Shown: positions 13,401-26,558, counted from the stretch's first letter. The stretch: 64,000 nt of DNA from Puffinus mauretanicus (GCA_023333565.1 JAJKFH010003173.1:744001-808000); one strand, 5' to 3'. Program-made: numbers and translations. Notes: a model not told the origin generated them from the letters alone.

Positions 13401-16400
13401 GAATGAAAAAAGAACCTTGTTCAAATGTTTTTAAGTGGTGTGCCATGTGAGATCATGTCAGCTGTAACACATCATGATGTTGAGGACCCTGAGATTGAGA
13501 AATTTCGGAAATATGTAGCTTATAATAGCCTGCTTTTCGATTTTGCTTCACAGTGAAGAAGCTACGTGACACTGCCTGAAACAGTGGCCTTGAAAACCAA
13601 ACACCCTCCACCCCCTGAGATATTAATGATTTTCAGTGTGGAATAAAATTATTTCAGAGTGTGGAGTGTGCTCATATGCTGTCAGCTTCAGATGGTACAA
13701 GCAAATATATATATTTTATGCAAATAGAACTTTGTGAGAAGAAAAGCTTTATACCCTGCATCATGGACCAAAGGAAAACCAGCAAAAAATTTACTCTCAA
13801 ATCTCCTGGTCACACTTTGCAAATGATACTGTGGCTAAAAGACCAGAGCTGAACAGAACTTAAATTAAACAGAAAGCCAAATTTAGGCTTTAATTTACAC
13901 AAGCTTGATCTGTGATTATTGGAAAAGTGGGGAGAGAGAGAGGGCTATAGGACAGGCCCAGTTCTGATCCTTTTAAAATGAAGACTTGGTTAACAGCACA
14001 ATTTCTTTTGACTTTAATAAATACAGGGATTGCAAACTGTTTACAAAAGGGCTTTAACTTCATTTAGCTTCCACTAGAGAATGTCTGTCTGTCCCCGTAA
14101 AAATAAAAGAATTCCAGACATATCTGATTTCTAAGCCAGAGCTGTCATCATATAATATGTCATCATGTGGTTCCAGTACAGAATAGATGAGGTCTCTTAA
14201 TTTATTGGATATTCAAGCCTGTATTACTTGCTATCTGTTAAGAATTACAATATTTCAACCCATCCATTAGCAAACTTCAAGATGTTTTATTATTATTATT
14301 ATTTGGCAATTAGCTGCTGCAATTATCTTGCTAAACCCTGTTTAAATGGGTGCACTGTACTCCTAGATTTTCTGCTTTTTGCACGTTCAGGAAGTCAAAA
14401 TGAAGGATCCTTCACAAAACCTCTTCTTGTTTCTCATGTGTTGGCAGCTGTCCTGTGGTCAGAGGAAGGAAATCTCCCATAGGTTGCTTCAGTCGCTGGT
14501 ACTCATCATCAAGTTCTGACTGCACATAGCTACCAATTACAAACTCTTGGCACTTGCAGTTTTCTTTTTTTTTTTTTCCCCCATTAAATAGGAACCCAAA
14601 CAGTTCCTGTGTGGTTTAGCATTACTGTTGGTGCAAGATGCCTTTGTGTTAAACTCATTAAGAGAAGATCGGCTCTCAAAGAGAGACAAGACTGACAAAG
14701 AAAGCATTATCCTCTTACTCCTCTCTTCTTACCGGGAAACAGAAAAATTAAGTGGCATGGCCAATTCCACTGGCAAGTTATACCGCGTGTGTGAAATCTC
14801 TGCAGTGGATGCTGGACAAGCAACTATGGAGAGATCTCTTGGCCAGTTCGTTTTCACATGACCCTAAATGCAGCCAACAGAAACAAGTTCCCCTCCCAGC
14901 GGCAAACATCAGTGATCCACAGCCCCAGGCTCTAGACTCTGTTGCTGATTCTTCATATTCCTCAGCAGCTTATGCTTCCTTCCCATCACTTCTTATGCCA
15001 ACAGAGCATCTCTTCTTACATATCCATACAATCCAAAGCAGGACTCACAGAGTGCTGGCCTGTAAATGAGCCAGAACGTAACGTTTTAACCCTGCCTTTT
15101 ATAATGCCAATACACCAAAAATGGATTTTCGTTGCTTGAGAAGCTCAGTCATAACAATACTTCAATGGTTTAATTTTAAGCCCTTGATTTTTTTCTTTTT
15201 TTGTCCTTCTGTTGAGTCTGAAACATAATAAGTTGTTATTTGTCTGGGTATCAGAAGACTGGTTAAATACTATCAGTTGCCTTAGGGCTGGGGAGTATTT
15301 CATCGCAGACAGATAAGACCCAATGTCACAGTTCTCCAAATGTCAGAAAATTAATTATGGACTCTTGCCAGCCTCTTTACTCTCCTCCCCATTCTGCTTA
15401 ATGTCATGTTTAGAGACTTAATTTAGAAAACGATCTCATTAGTTCCAACAGTCCAGTAAGAAAAATATTTCTCACTAGACATACAGGGCTCTACCCAGTT
15501 CATTGTTTGCTGAGTGTGAAATGGGCTGATACACAGAGAGAAAAATCTCTTACTGCTTCCAGACCTAAACTTGTGTGTAATGTCTTTCTGCAGTTTCAGT
15601 GAGATCAGACTGTATGTCCTAGACCCACAATCCTTTTAAAGTATATTATAAAATATTCAGTTCATAATTTGCTAACCTCTTAAGATCGGGCAAAGTTCAT
15701 CAATAAGCCTGGCTCTGAAGGCTGTATCTGAGAAAGCCATCCCTGATCTTCACCCTAGCCTTGAAAAATGAAGGGGCTCTTGCTGCTTTCCAAAACCCGA
15801 GAAAAATGAAGTCTGTGACCACCGTTACATTAGCATGTAGTTTTCCAAGAGATTTTGCCTGTTTGTTAGTCCATACCCAGACTGAGCAGGAATTCCTTGT
15901 GCGAGGGGGTGGGAAATCTTTTCATCCCTTTATCTTCTCAGCATGGTAAAGATACACCCTCATCTGAACACATGAATCTCCAACTATTTTTCTACTTTTT
16001 TGTCTTCTCTATTGGGTGAATTTCTGACTCAGTCTTGTCAATACAGTTCCGATTGCTGCAGCACATCTGCCTGCTCTCCATATTTTCAATCCTCCCTGAT
16101 ATTCATTCTTTATCACTAAATATTCTGCTATCAAGACTGCACGCACTTGATATCACTCCAGGATTTAAGAGTGCTGGTACACAGAGTTCCTTTGTATGAG
16201 ATGAGACACTTAACCTTTCCAAAGAGAAGAGCTGTTTTTAATCATTACTTCTGATTTGCACATACAGAGCATGAAGCCTAAAATCTATAAACATTTCAGG
16301 CGTTTTGTGGAGTGTCTTTTCCTCTCAAGCGCTGCATTTACAGGCCATTTGTTTCCATTCAAAGTTTGAAACTGTGATTTTGCTGCAACCCTTCGACAGC

Positions 16401-16535
16401 TGAACTGCACCAGCAGAAGTGCTCAATCCATCATCAGAGTTGTGAAACATGCTTCAAAATAAATAAATAATGGCAAAACAGTTCCGTTTGGATAGGATGC
16501 TTGGAGAAGGGGGGAGAGCAATTTGTTTAATGGAT
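10454..16535. other. Gene-free stretch, no recognisable gene
   Basis: Frames such as the plus-strand one at 10855-11289 (144 codons) are open, but their translations show no domain and are rich in Cys, Phe and Ser, as expected from pyrimidine-biased non-coding DNA. Present are a (TTA)5 microsatellite at about 14287-14303, a T13 run at 14565-14577, a short GA run near 13931, and AT-rich stretches around 13860-14220. No transposon end or RNA gene was recognised. Confidence 0.55.
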
Positions 16536-16541
16536 TTTATT
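16536..16541 (-). terminator. Possible poly(A) signal AATAAA, minus strand
   Basis: The hexamer AATAAA (read on the minus strand) lies about 118 bases beyond the stop codon of the minus-strand frame at 16659-17003. The spacing fits a short 3' UTR. AATAAA is common in AT-rich DNA, so it is meaningful only if the adjoining frame is a real exon. Confidence 0.2.
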
Positions 16542-16658
16542 GATTTAAAGATTAAAATACTCAGAGGGTTAGATACAGCGAGACCCTATTTTTCCACGGG
16601 AAAATCACAATCACTTACAGTGTCTTTGGGTAAATTCAGAAATTAAATGGAGCTAAAT

Positions 16659-17003
16659 CTATGGCACCGTCAGCTGAAAATTGGTAGGTCCTTGAGGGAT
16701 AGATGGAGCGTAGAGGGATTGTATCTTGCTGAGTAGTTTACGGGCTCGGTTGGGTCTTACTATCTTCATGTTCCCTGTCATCTGTGCTCTGGGTGGATTT
16801 TTAAAAAACACTTTGTCAGATTTCTTCTTTAAAGCCTGATTTTCATCCGTGCTCAGGCCTTTCTGCGCAGCCTCTGGCTCGGTCTCTCCCGGTTGCAAAG
16901 GGGAGATGGCAGCACAGGCAGGTTCAGCGGTGGGAGCTGGGAGCGCCGGGGCTGCTGCCCCCAGCCCGGCCTTGGTCGTGGCATTTAGCAGCAGATAAGG
17001 CAC
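16659..17003 (-). other. Candidate terminal coding exon, protein unrecognised
   Basis: This minus-strand frame is open for 114 codons. It begins at a GTG, so its 5' part must come from splicing or not be coded. Its amino-terminal third is Ala/Pro-rich and lies in the GC-richest part. The following ~70 residues (from about residue 39, ETEPEAAQKGLSTDENQ onward) are rich in K, R, N, Q and P, with little Cys and no Trp or His, unlike the other open frames here. Possible acceptors on the minus strand are the CAG ending at 16937 or the pyrimidine-rich run before residue 39. The carboxyl end reads ...PTNFQLTVP and then stop. AATAAA follows about 118 bases later. Length alone proves nothing, since dozens of frames this long are expected by chance in 64 kb. 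I do not recognise the protein family. A 3' exon of a fast-evolving gene, a retrocopy relic or a chance frame are all possible. Confidence 0.2.
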
Positions 17004-17650
17004 TAGCTCAGGTTAGAGCAGCGTTTAAGTGGCTTTAATTTGCTGCAGTGGCTGGTGTATCCTGAGAATACACTTTGCATTTAAACTGTCTGTTTCTGCA
17101 GTGCGAGTGCTTGTGTGAGCCAAGTAGGAGCTGGGACTTTACAAGTCAGTCCTAAATACAAGATAAAACTCCCTTTCATATGCACACATAACAGCTCCTT
17201 GAAACAGTTAGGGTTTAGAACATCCTTCTAAGGCTTCTGCGAGTTGAGAGCCCTTGTCCCAACTGTACCTGCTGTACTCAGGCCATAGAAAATACCTTGC
17301 AATCCAGTTTTCCAAGAACTGGGTCTCCCTTCAGCATTTTATTTCTGAGAGTACGTGTGCCAGGATCTCCCCAAGACGAAGATGAAGATCAGATCTTCTG
17401 AAGAACGCAGATCCCTCTTCAGACGCAAAAATAAGTTTTAGTTTTTTCAAAGGCAGGAACATCCAACTGTAAACAATCTTCTCAGTTAGTTTGGAAATCT
17501 GAGCCTAACTGTAGGCATTGGGTGTTTTGGTGCTACTGCCTGAGCAATTCCTCCTTGTTCCAGAGGAATGGCGGGAGGACTGAAAATTGCAGTCTACATG
17601 GGCATCCAAATTTAGCTGTCACATCTAATATTTGTGGATTAGATCCTTCT

Positions 17651-17760
17651 GTGCTGCTTTTTTTCTTCTGGAAAATGGGGATAATTATGCTAGCACTGTG
17701 ACATTTACGGCTGAAAAGCAGCGCACATGTGTAAGATGTAGAGAAGGGTTATTATGTATC
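17651..17760 (-). repeat. MIR/CORE-SINE-like relic
   Basis: The string ctggaaaatggggataatta, followed by a tagcactgtgaca-type segment, matches the reverse complement of the conserved 3' half of MIR-type SINEs (…TTATCCCCATTTTACAG… in element orientation). The copy is heavily diverged and its ends cannot be fixed. Assignment rests on recalled family consensus only; a profile search would settle it. Confidence 0.4.
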
Positions 17761-19440
17761 TTATTTACACAGGAGAGGATTCCCAAAAGAGAAGAAAAAA
17801 CCACATGAATACATTGCCTGGATTTCTAATGAGCTGATTTCACTTATTGCATTCTAACTGAATATTAGTAACAAGATGAGATTCAGCAATAAATATGCTC
17901 TGCCTGAAAAAGTTAAGAATCCAAGGTAGCAAAGCAATTGATTTATTTCTTTTTTCAGAGCTCTTTGCACCAGTCCTGCCTTCTTACTTCATGTGAGATC
18001 ACACAGCCCCTTCCTCTGCCCTGCAGACAATGTGATCCTGGAAGAAGCAACGTAGATAATAAATTAGAGGAAGAGCTGCATCTGTCTTCTTAGTGATGTT
18101 GTATTCTCTGTGTGGTCATCAAAAGCTCCCACTACCTGTATCCTCCTGCTTTGTTCTATCCGTTTTGTATCCAGCACATCCACCTTCCCAACCTCAGAGT
18201 CAGTCCAGCTACAATGGATGATAAATCACAGTTACATTTTTTTAAAAGGAGAGGTTTCTTAGTGTTTCAGTGGACAGGTGGATCCCACCTCTGTTAGTCA
18301 ATAATATCCAAAGTGTTTTAAAGTAAATGGGTGCTGGAGGAACACATCAATGGCACAGATATATAATAATTTTATATAGCAGTGCAGTTAAAGGAATTGC
18401 AGAAGCCAGGGAAATTCTGATGATGGGTCACAACTTCCAACCACAACATTGCACAAGTGGAGATTTGTTATAGAGACAGCCAGGAAATGCAAAGAATAGC
18501 AGACCAGAGAAAGTCAGTGAGCTTGTGCTGGGTGTGCCGGATGACAGGACAGCATCACCAGTCTCATTTGGGAAATCCCTAGAGCCTTCATCACAGAGGA
18601 TCTCCAGTAATTGCTTAATTTCAATTCTGGAACAGGCATAATTGACTGGTAGCTCTTGAAAACCAGTCTCACTTTATGCACAGACACCATGTATGCACTG
18701 GCAGCCTAGAACCCTTCTCAGTATCTTTTCCATGTGCACCACTAAGCAGTTATAGGAGAAGTATTATCAGGAATTGATTCGTCATCGTCTCCACTTAAGC
18801 TTGTCTTCTCAGCTGACACTCCAAAACAGGTGGCCATTAGTGTGCATAGAGATAGCAGTGTTTTTCCGTGCACGCTGTCCAAGAAAATCATGTCGCTTGA
18901 AGAGTCCTAAAGAGCCCTCAGGTGTCAGACTAGTTGCTTTCTACTTATTCTTGCCCTTTTTTGTGCTGGGATAGTCATGCATTTTTGTCATATTGCAACT
19001 TTTTGCAAGGTGAGACTATTTGGCAGTGTGGATGACAACTTTATATGTAAGTCAGGGGCAGCTTTATCACTTTCTCTTATGTTAAGTGACAAAGAAAAAA
19101 AAAAGCAAGAATTGTTTTTTTAAAAAGCTACCACGAGATGTGTGAGATACTGCAGAGCTTGGAGCCAGCAGTTGATGGCTGCTGAATATCCCAGAGTATT
19201 TTGTTTGAGGGAGCTGGAACAGATGATGCAGACATTAAGAGCAGTTTTATTGCTTTGGAGTTGTAGCCAGCAAGCATGTAGCCAGCACTTTACCTGCATA
19301 GTTTGCATTCAGATACATTTTTGGTCTTGGGTTTATCATCTGTAGGAGTAAGGTCTTACAAATGTAAACCTGCATCTCCAAAGATGCTTGCGTGTTTTTT
19401 TAAATGGAGACACTTTAAGCTGGTAGTCAGGAAAGATGAA

Positions 19441-19545
19441 TTTTAGATGTCTTTGCCATTGACTTAGACAAGTCGCTTCCCCTCTGTCTGTGTACTAAGC
19501 TGCGAAATTCAAATCTTTGGACTCCCGAAGTCTGAACTATGTGGT
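19441..19545 (-). repeat. MIR/CORE-SINE-like relic
   Basis: The segment gacttagacaagtcgcttcc, then cctctgtctgtgtactaagctgcgaa, resembles the reverse-complement MIR core (…CTTGGGCAAGTCACTTCCCCTCTCTGTGCCTCAGTTT…). It is old and diverged, with indels around 19495-19510. No target-site duplication is discernible. Confidence 0.42.
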
Positions 19546-21299
19546 TGAGAAATCTCATCTGCCAAGCAAGAAATTGTCCCAGATTGTCCCCTTTTAGGGG
19601 AAGGAAGAGGAAGGGTGTATCCATGATTCCAGTTTGGTTCGTATCTCACCCAGGCATTGCTCAAACTGCAACCACAGCTTATTTGCCTATATAAATATAT
19701 AGGAATACAGTATGGATCCTACAGCACTGCTCTACAGTGCTGCTCCTAAGGCAAATTCATGTGATTTCAGTATGATGGGATTGGAGAAAACACGCTTTGT
19801 GTTGCTCCGTGTCTCACGCAGCTTCGTGCATCGTTGCGAGCTGAGAACAAAGCAGATCTCAGCTGCTGCTACACCAAAATGGCAGAAACATACACATATT
19901 TGTGCAGAGGTAAATGATTTCGCAAAGTCCAAGGCAGCAGAGAATGTGGCCTTGTCTCTAGTGCAATGTGCAAAGATTAAGCCTTGATAAGCTGTGGGAC
20001 TTCCATTCTCAAAGCAGGTTCATTACTGGCAATGAGTTCCTACTAATGTACTGCAACACCACATAAGGAGAGAAAATGAAACGTCTCAATACTGAAGACA
20101 TAAATGACAGTCTCCTGTAACCTGATTAAGAAACAAGAGGTGCTTAATTCAGCTGCACCAGGTTATAAATAGGACCGGGAGTACGCCCCTGACAACCATT
20201 CAGGCATGAAGATATTTCAGATCAAAACCTCTGGGTCTTCTGAGACACATGTACTGAAACAATGATTATTGAATCCTCCAGATGTCTTTCTCATACTTTT
20301 TAATGTACCTCCTCTACTTTTCTTTCACTGAACTAGATATGTACTTAAACATCTAATTTACATATTGCATTAAATATTTAAGATTTGCTCCAATGGTCTT
20401 TTGTTTTCCCAGCCAAAAAATCTAAGAAATGATTGTTTTACCTCCACAACACTGAATACAGAAGATCACTTTAAGTGATCTGTTGTGCACAACCTTGCAA
20501 TTACTTGAGAACTCTAACAATGCGTGTGAGAAAAAGGACTGGACCAGGCAGGTTTAGCTTGTCTTGTTTATACTTGACTAGAACAGCTGAAATCAATGGA
20601 GTATCCATTTTGTTCAACAGATGTAAGCCAGAAGAACCTGCCTTGTTTCCACTCTTGTACAGTTCGTTGTATTATGATCTACATTTTTGCATCTTACTAG
20701 TAATTTATAACCTGCTGGAAGTGGCACAGTGAAACGGGCAGCACCGAGACTAAATTCCAGTAGCTCCGACGGGAGTCCAACGTCTGCAAAGCCATCTTGC
20801 AGACATCACAGAGAATCTTTCCCCCATTCATGTTTCCAAATAAAAATCCATTTCCAAACAGGAAAATATCTTGAAGCCAAAAATACTGGCGGAGCGGTGG
20901 CAGGTTTTCTTCCTCTCTCTGTTCTCACACCAGCTCGTCCCTGTTTTGCAGGTTGCCACCCCACACCCCATCAGCAGCCGACGGAGCAGCCCCACTCCCT
21001 GCTCGCCACGGGTACCCACAGACCTCGAGGAACAAAGGTATTTCCCGGGAGCTGCCGGAGTACAAATTTGCTTAATTAAAATGGAAAAAGCTATCATGAA
21101 AGTGGAGCAGAAGGTGTGAGGGAGGGAAGGAGGGAGGATGGATAAATATGCCAGGACTCTCTTGAAACAGAGCTATCCAGGGCTGAGCAGAAACCGCTTC
21201 TCAGTAGATGGTGTTTGGGGTTGGAAAGTGAGGCTAATTCAGTGTAATGAGAGGTGAACGGTACTCAAGACGCTTCCACTGCCACTGGAGACCCCTTAC

Positions 21300-21440
21300 A
21301 AACGATTTTGCTCTTTCAGTCATTAATTTTTTATGAAGTTTAATAGGCCTGCAGCCTAGAGACCTGCCTGGGTGTTGATTAGTTTCATATTTTCTCTCAT
21401 TAATGTAGAATCTGATTAGCCCCGTTACAAGCATTTCATC
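21300..21440. promoter_or_regulatory. Homeodomain-site-rich block, possible enhancer
   Basis: The segment contains cattaattttttatgaag, tgttgattag, cattaatg and tctgattag, that is several ATTA/TAAT and GATTAG words in about 140 bases. It has no long mononucleotide runs and no open frame beyond chance. The texture resembles conserved developmental enhancers. No conservation data can be inspected here. Confidence 0.22.
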
Positions 21441-21600
21441 TGATTTGGCAAACGGCATTGTTCTGATACTAGGAATTACAAGTTTACTTCATCAGAGGAA
21501 ATAAAGCCTTTGCCCACTCAGAGCCCCACATCTCCCACGGCCTCTTTAAAAAGCACCTTGTGGCCAGGAGGCTGTTGCCTGTTTAAAATCGGGGCTGTCA

Positions 21601-21648
21601 CTCCTGCCTGCGCTCCTGCCTGCGCTCCTGCCTGCACTCCTGCCTGCC
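21601..21648 (+). repeat. Four-copy 12-bp minisatellite
   Basis: Four consecutive 12-base units (ctcctgcctgc followed by g, g, a, c) run without indels; only the last base varies. The local DNA is GC-rich and CpG-containing. Because the unit is a multiple of three, an overlapping frame reads a periodic Cys-Ala-Pro-Ala type peptide, which produces spurious open frames on both strands and should not be read as a gene. Confidence 0.9.
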
Positions 21649-23033
21649 CGCACCGCGGGGCTTCGCTTTCGGCAGCCGCTCAGCTTGGGGCAGTGGTGGG
21701 AGAGGTGATGAGAAGTGGTGCTCGTCACTAAGGCTGCAGCTGGGGTTGGGATAATTAAGGTCCGGTGCCCTGCGCTGCCCCAGGGGTCAGAAGCCCAAAC
21801 CCACCATCCATGTGCCCAAAGATCTGCTCAGGCCAGGAGCATCTCGGTGAGGAAAAACCTGTGAAGCTTTTGCTCCTATGGACTGGACTGAATCTGTTCT
21901 TCGAGGAAAGAGAAAGCTAAACCTGGTCTCCTTCAGCTTTCTGACCTTAAAATTCACAGTTTCCCTGTTTCTTGATGCTCTGTAATAGAGACACACAAGG
22001 AGCATGGTCTTTAAATCCCTTCAAAACTGCTAGTAAATGAAAATAAAAATAGTGTTGGTACAGACTAAATGCTTAAGGGCAGCTAAGGCTCACTGCATAA
22101 TAAGTTGGGACAACAGTTAAAGCAGCATTGCTCTTGACGCCCCGGCTACAGCTTGGAGACTCGCTGGCAGTGTGATTAGTTTGCTGTGCAACAGAGTATT
22201 TTTAATTCAAAGGGAAGCTGAGCCAAAGCAGGAGGTTTGATGGGCAGTCTGGGCTAAGATCACACGGACTGGGCTTTGAACTTAGGGCTTGTCTTAGCAG
22301 ACCCTGGAAGGCTGGAGATGCTGTGCATGCTCCTCCAGCGCCTCGCAGGGACAGGCAGCCAAAACGGTTTGTCTTCTTTCAAAGAGGCAAAGGGAGGTCC
22401 TGAGGACGAAGGTAACCTCTGCAGCAAGCATGGCTGCTTGTGATCATTTAAAAAGTCACTCATGTTTCCAACGCTGTCAGGAGAACGGCTTATTATCCCT
22501 TTTTCTGCCTTGGTGACAGCAAAGGGAGACTATGGCAATATATATATAAACAAGAGGTTCATCCCAATGCACGGCTTTTTGCTCCAGCCCTGCTTTTGTG
22601 CTCCCTTCGTGAAAAGTAAAAGAAGTTTTATGAATGACCTGAGCAATTCCAGCTAATGGCTAGAGCTGAAAAACACCCATTGATAATCCCAGGTGAATAA
22701 TATCTCAACAGACTAAAGGAGTCTTTTACCTGTCTGACACTATTATAGATGTCATTAGCTAACAAGGATAGTCAGGGGTTTCAGAACAGGCATTAAGTAA
22801 GATTGCTCGGGTCATTATTAATTATGCAGATTCTCCATCTTCTTCTGTCAGAACACAGGAGTTAAATAAACACAAATGGATCAAACTGCTGTGCAGTAGA
22901 AACTTTATGTTAATATAGCAAAATGCACGGCAGGATGTGGTAGTAACATTAATCGCTGGTGGATGGAAGTATGCAGAGACTTAAAGAAACATTTGTTTCT
23001 GTTTACCAGGTAGTGAAATAGGAAGCGATATTT

Positions 23034-23215
23034 ATAGCATCACAGCAGCCAGTGGTCCCAATGCGCTGGACATGACATACACTCATGTTAAAGGATGGTG
23101 CTTGGCCTGAAGAGTCTACACTCCGATTTGACAAATAATTCAAGAGAAATGACATCAGAGGGACAAAAGACCTTGTGTCACACAGTAGGGCAATAGCGAG
23201 CAATTCGGTTTCCAT
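23034..23215 (+). repeat. Ancient amniote SINE relic (MIR/CORE-SINE type)
   Basis: Three ordered blocks match the layout of old MIR-type SINEs. First is tagcatcacagcagccagtg with ccaatgcgctggacatgac (compare 'cattgtgctaggcgctgtacaaac'). Next is cctgaagagtctacactccg with atttgacaaa (compare 'cctgaagagcttacaatctaa'). Last is gaccttgtgtcacacagtag (compare 'caaggtcacacagcaag'). The order and spacing make coincidence less likely than any single block would. The copy is very diverged, as expected for an amniote-wide insertion. Confidence 0.45.
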
Positions 23216-26200
23216 TGCTTTTCTTTAAAAATTGGAGTTCAGACAGTTGACCTCATTTCACACAGGAACACAAATTTCCAGGATATTAAAAGGCATTCAG
23301 TGAGAGGGACTCCCAAATTGCCTAGAGTTTAGTGGTAGGAAATCACTTGGATATGGTAGCCTTATGTTCAAGTGCCTGCTAGCCAGATTTGGAGCAAGGG
23401 TGTGAGCTTCAGGTATTCTTATCCATCAAAGCGCCTTAAACACCAAATGGCTGGCTTTTTGGAAAAAGGCTGTTTCTGCCTGACTTGAAATTCTATCCTA
23501 GTTATAAGAAAGCAGAAAGTCAACAGTTTTCTGATGGCTAATTGTTCAGTACATAGCACAAAAGGAAAAGGAAGTCGAAAAATAAAGTCCAAGGGCAGCA
23601 GCAGTGGCTTTCCAAGCTGAGTAGGAAAGTGAGAAAAAAAGAGACTGGACACTATTTCCCTTAAACTGTGAGCTGCTTTCTCTGCAGCCTTATATAAGAC
23701 AGCGAACACTGTTCTACCCTATTTATCTATTTCAGCTTGTGGCAACACACACTTTGCCTCTGCTGCCAAGCAAGCTGGGTGTCAAATCAGTACAGATGTG
23801 CGTAATTCAAGCTGGCACAGAAACGGATGGGTTTTGCATTGGACATGTTTATTTTCTTCTTGCAAGGCTTAAGCATGTCATTTGCTGTCACACATGCCCT
23901 TGTGAAATCTTGGCAAGAAATCAATTTGATTTTCAATGTCAAGCAGCTTTCTTTAATGTCTCTAGATAAGGTTTGTGTGTATTCTGTGCTGGAGGAGTTA
24001 TGTATGTACCACCTGGGGTCAACAGCAGAAAGCTCTCTGTGAAATCATCATGCACAAAATTTCAAGCAAATCTCTGCAGAGCTGTTGCTTCTTTTCCATC
24101 TCTTCCAGAAATGGACATTCTCACTCCCACCTTCCAAAAATATGTGAAGGACATGACATAACATGTAATGCCCATGCCCCACTGCTGCAGGGGACCACAA
24201 GTTCTTTGTGTTTTCCTTTTTGCATGAGTCAAGGCTGTGTTTTTAACAAAATCCCTTCTGCTCTAAGCTGTCTAGGGCAAGATTGCTGTTTTACTTCTTG
24301 AACTGGGCAGTACTGGACCCCATTGCCACTTCTATGTTAAACTTGGAGCGGCTACACAGCCTCGATAGTCTCAAGGGTCAGATTTCTTGGGACTTAAGGA
24401 AGGGTGAATGATCAGACAGGATCCTTTGACTTTTGAGGGACATTTGTTTTAATAAATAGTTAAGTGGGATATGTTTATGTCTTTTGTTGCCTTTAGTTCT
24501 GTGAATATATGAAACTTTCCTTTAGAAGCATGTGTGCAACACCCAGAATATAGTGCTGAGACAGACTCTTGCAGAGCACCAAAACGTCTTTATAGGAAGT
24601 GACCAGAGCAAAAGAAATGCACCCAAGCAAAAGTAGATACAGACAAACTATGTAGTGTAATGTCATCTGGCTATCAGTTGTAACTGTAGGAAAATATGCA
24701 AAAAATCTCCCAAAACAGAAGGCTTCTACATTCCAGCATCATCACAGTAAATGCGAGTTTACAAATGCCGATACTGGGTTTTCTGTTGACATCTGACTGG
24801 TGTTTTCAGCTGCGTTTCTTCAAAGGACTTTAACCCCCGTTCAGCCCATGTTGTGCTGTGTGATCTTGTTAGATCTCACAAGCTGAGCGGTGTCAGGGGA
24901 GGTGACTATTTGCATTGAAGATCTCTGAGGTACACTGTTGTAATTCTTACCATTCAGAAAATGACTCCCCTCTGAGTTGGTGCTTTATTCTGTTCAAAGA
25001 AATACTCTGTCTTTTGATATAGACAAATAGCTAGGACGTGTGTCGCGTGACTTTGTACAAGCAGCGGCTCATGGCCATTTTGGAAGCCGGTTCTGTTGTC
25101 CTGAGTAGTCTCTAATAAGAGCAATTATAGTCTACTGCCTTCCAACATGTGCAGTAACTTGCCTTATGTGCTTGCTTCTTTCCACCTTATGTTGGTGCTA
25201 GGATTTTGCTTGTTCTATTGCTTTCTCTCTGGTGGGTGAAGTAATTCCTCTATGAATTTATTATGCTTTAGGGTTAATAGAAAGTAAATGAATACAGTAC
25301 AGAACAAATGCAAAATTATCTTTAGAAGCGTGTGGATCTGTTCCGCCACATGATGTACCATTTTTTTCTGATTCTATTTCATTTCACCGTTTCCTTCAAC
25401 AAAGTAGTTAAAAGCTGTTGCTATTTATAAATTGACTGCACATATATTCAGCGTCAGACTGTAATGCTTGATACAGGCTCCCCTGGGAGGCCAAGCACGG
25501 AGAAGAGGTTACCCCTTCCCTTGTACATGGTCTCTCACCAGGAGAAGCTTGATGCGGAACAGGAAAGCTGCCTTGCAAACTGTCTTAAGCATAAGCAGAT
25601 GGCACCAAAATCTGATAGCACTTCATGAGTGTGAAATTCATTAACTCTCCTCCCCACTCCCCAAATTAATATTTTTAAGCCAAGTATTATAGAATTTCTG
25701 GTCTAAGTTTTGTGTTCAAATAGTTTTGCTCTGGAGAGCTGCTTCTCAGCCTGAAAAGCAGCCTAATGAGTCTAATGACTGCAGAGACACCGTCTCCCTA
25801 AATAGTTTTAAGCACTAGTAACTATCACCAGCTCTTGCAGAGAAAACGCAGATCTATGGACTCACCAGGTCTTGGCAAACCGCTAGGAACTAAGGAAGAG
25901 AAAAGGCTTTGAAGTTCAAATGTGGTAAAGTTTTTCCCTGGGTCTGTCATTTCCATATGTATTATAAGCAGTTCTGAATGTTTGTCTAAGTTACATCAGA
26001 GTATTTTATTCCTGATCAGTTTGGTTTTGACATGTGAGCGCATATGAAAGCTAATGCAGTCTCTGTGTCCTAATCCTTCCATATTAAAGAGGTTCGAGGG
26101 GGCTATGGTTCGGGATTGCGGGTTTGCTGCGTGTTCACAGAAGTAGCTCAGGACTGAAGCGCAGAGCAGGCGCCTGTTCGCAGCCCCTGTCTGATCAGCA

Positions 26201-26558
26201 GCAGCACCCATGCGCGGCTCCGCACGAGCAAATAAACTCCTCAGCACTTGATGATACCATCTGCCAATTCTCGTTTGGGACAGGGGTTGCTGCAGGAGCT
26301 CCGGTGTGTGTCTGCTGGAATACAGCCAGACCCTCACCCAGTGTGGGCGAAGTCCCTCTCTGCTGAGCCTAGGGGCCTCGGGGACTCAATTAGTCCCCCT
26401 CCTTGATTTTACTGCCACAGGACTGACTTCTGCTCCACTGAAACACCCCCAGTACTGTGAGACTCCCTGTCCCTCACCTGGCTTGAAAATGTGCAAGACG
26501 CTTCTCTGCCAGCTCTGTCGTTTTTGCTATTTCCCTCCTCCCGGCCGGTTCGGGAGGA

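Larger units (their letters stand above)
17004..21295. other. Gene-free stretch with two SINE relics
   Basis: No supported gene. Two MIR-like fragments are listed separately (17651-17760, 19441-19545). A strong-looking acceptor (tttcttttttcag, AG at 17957-17958) has no good donor within 100 bases; the nearest is CAT|GTGAGA. The plus-strand frame at 20729-21079 (116 codons) is a GC-driven chance frame without domain similarity. Confidence 0.55.

Noticed and set aside
17941..17992. Acceptor-like tttcttttttcag followed by a short open segment
   Set aside because: The only nearby donor is the poor CAT|GTGAGA, so it is not a convincing exon.
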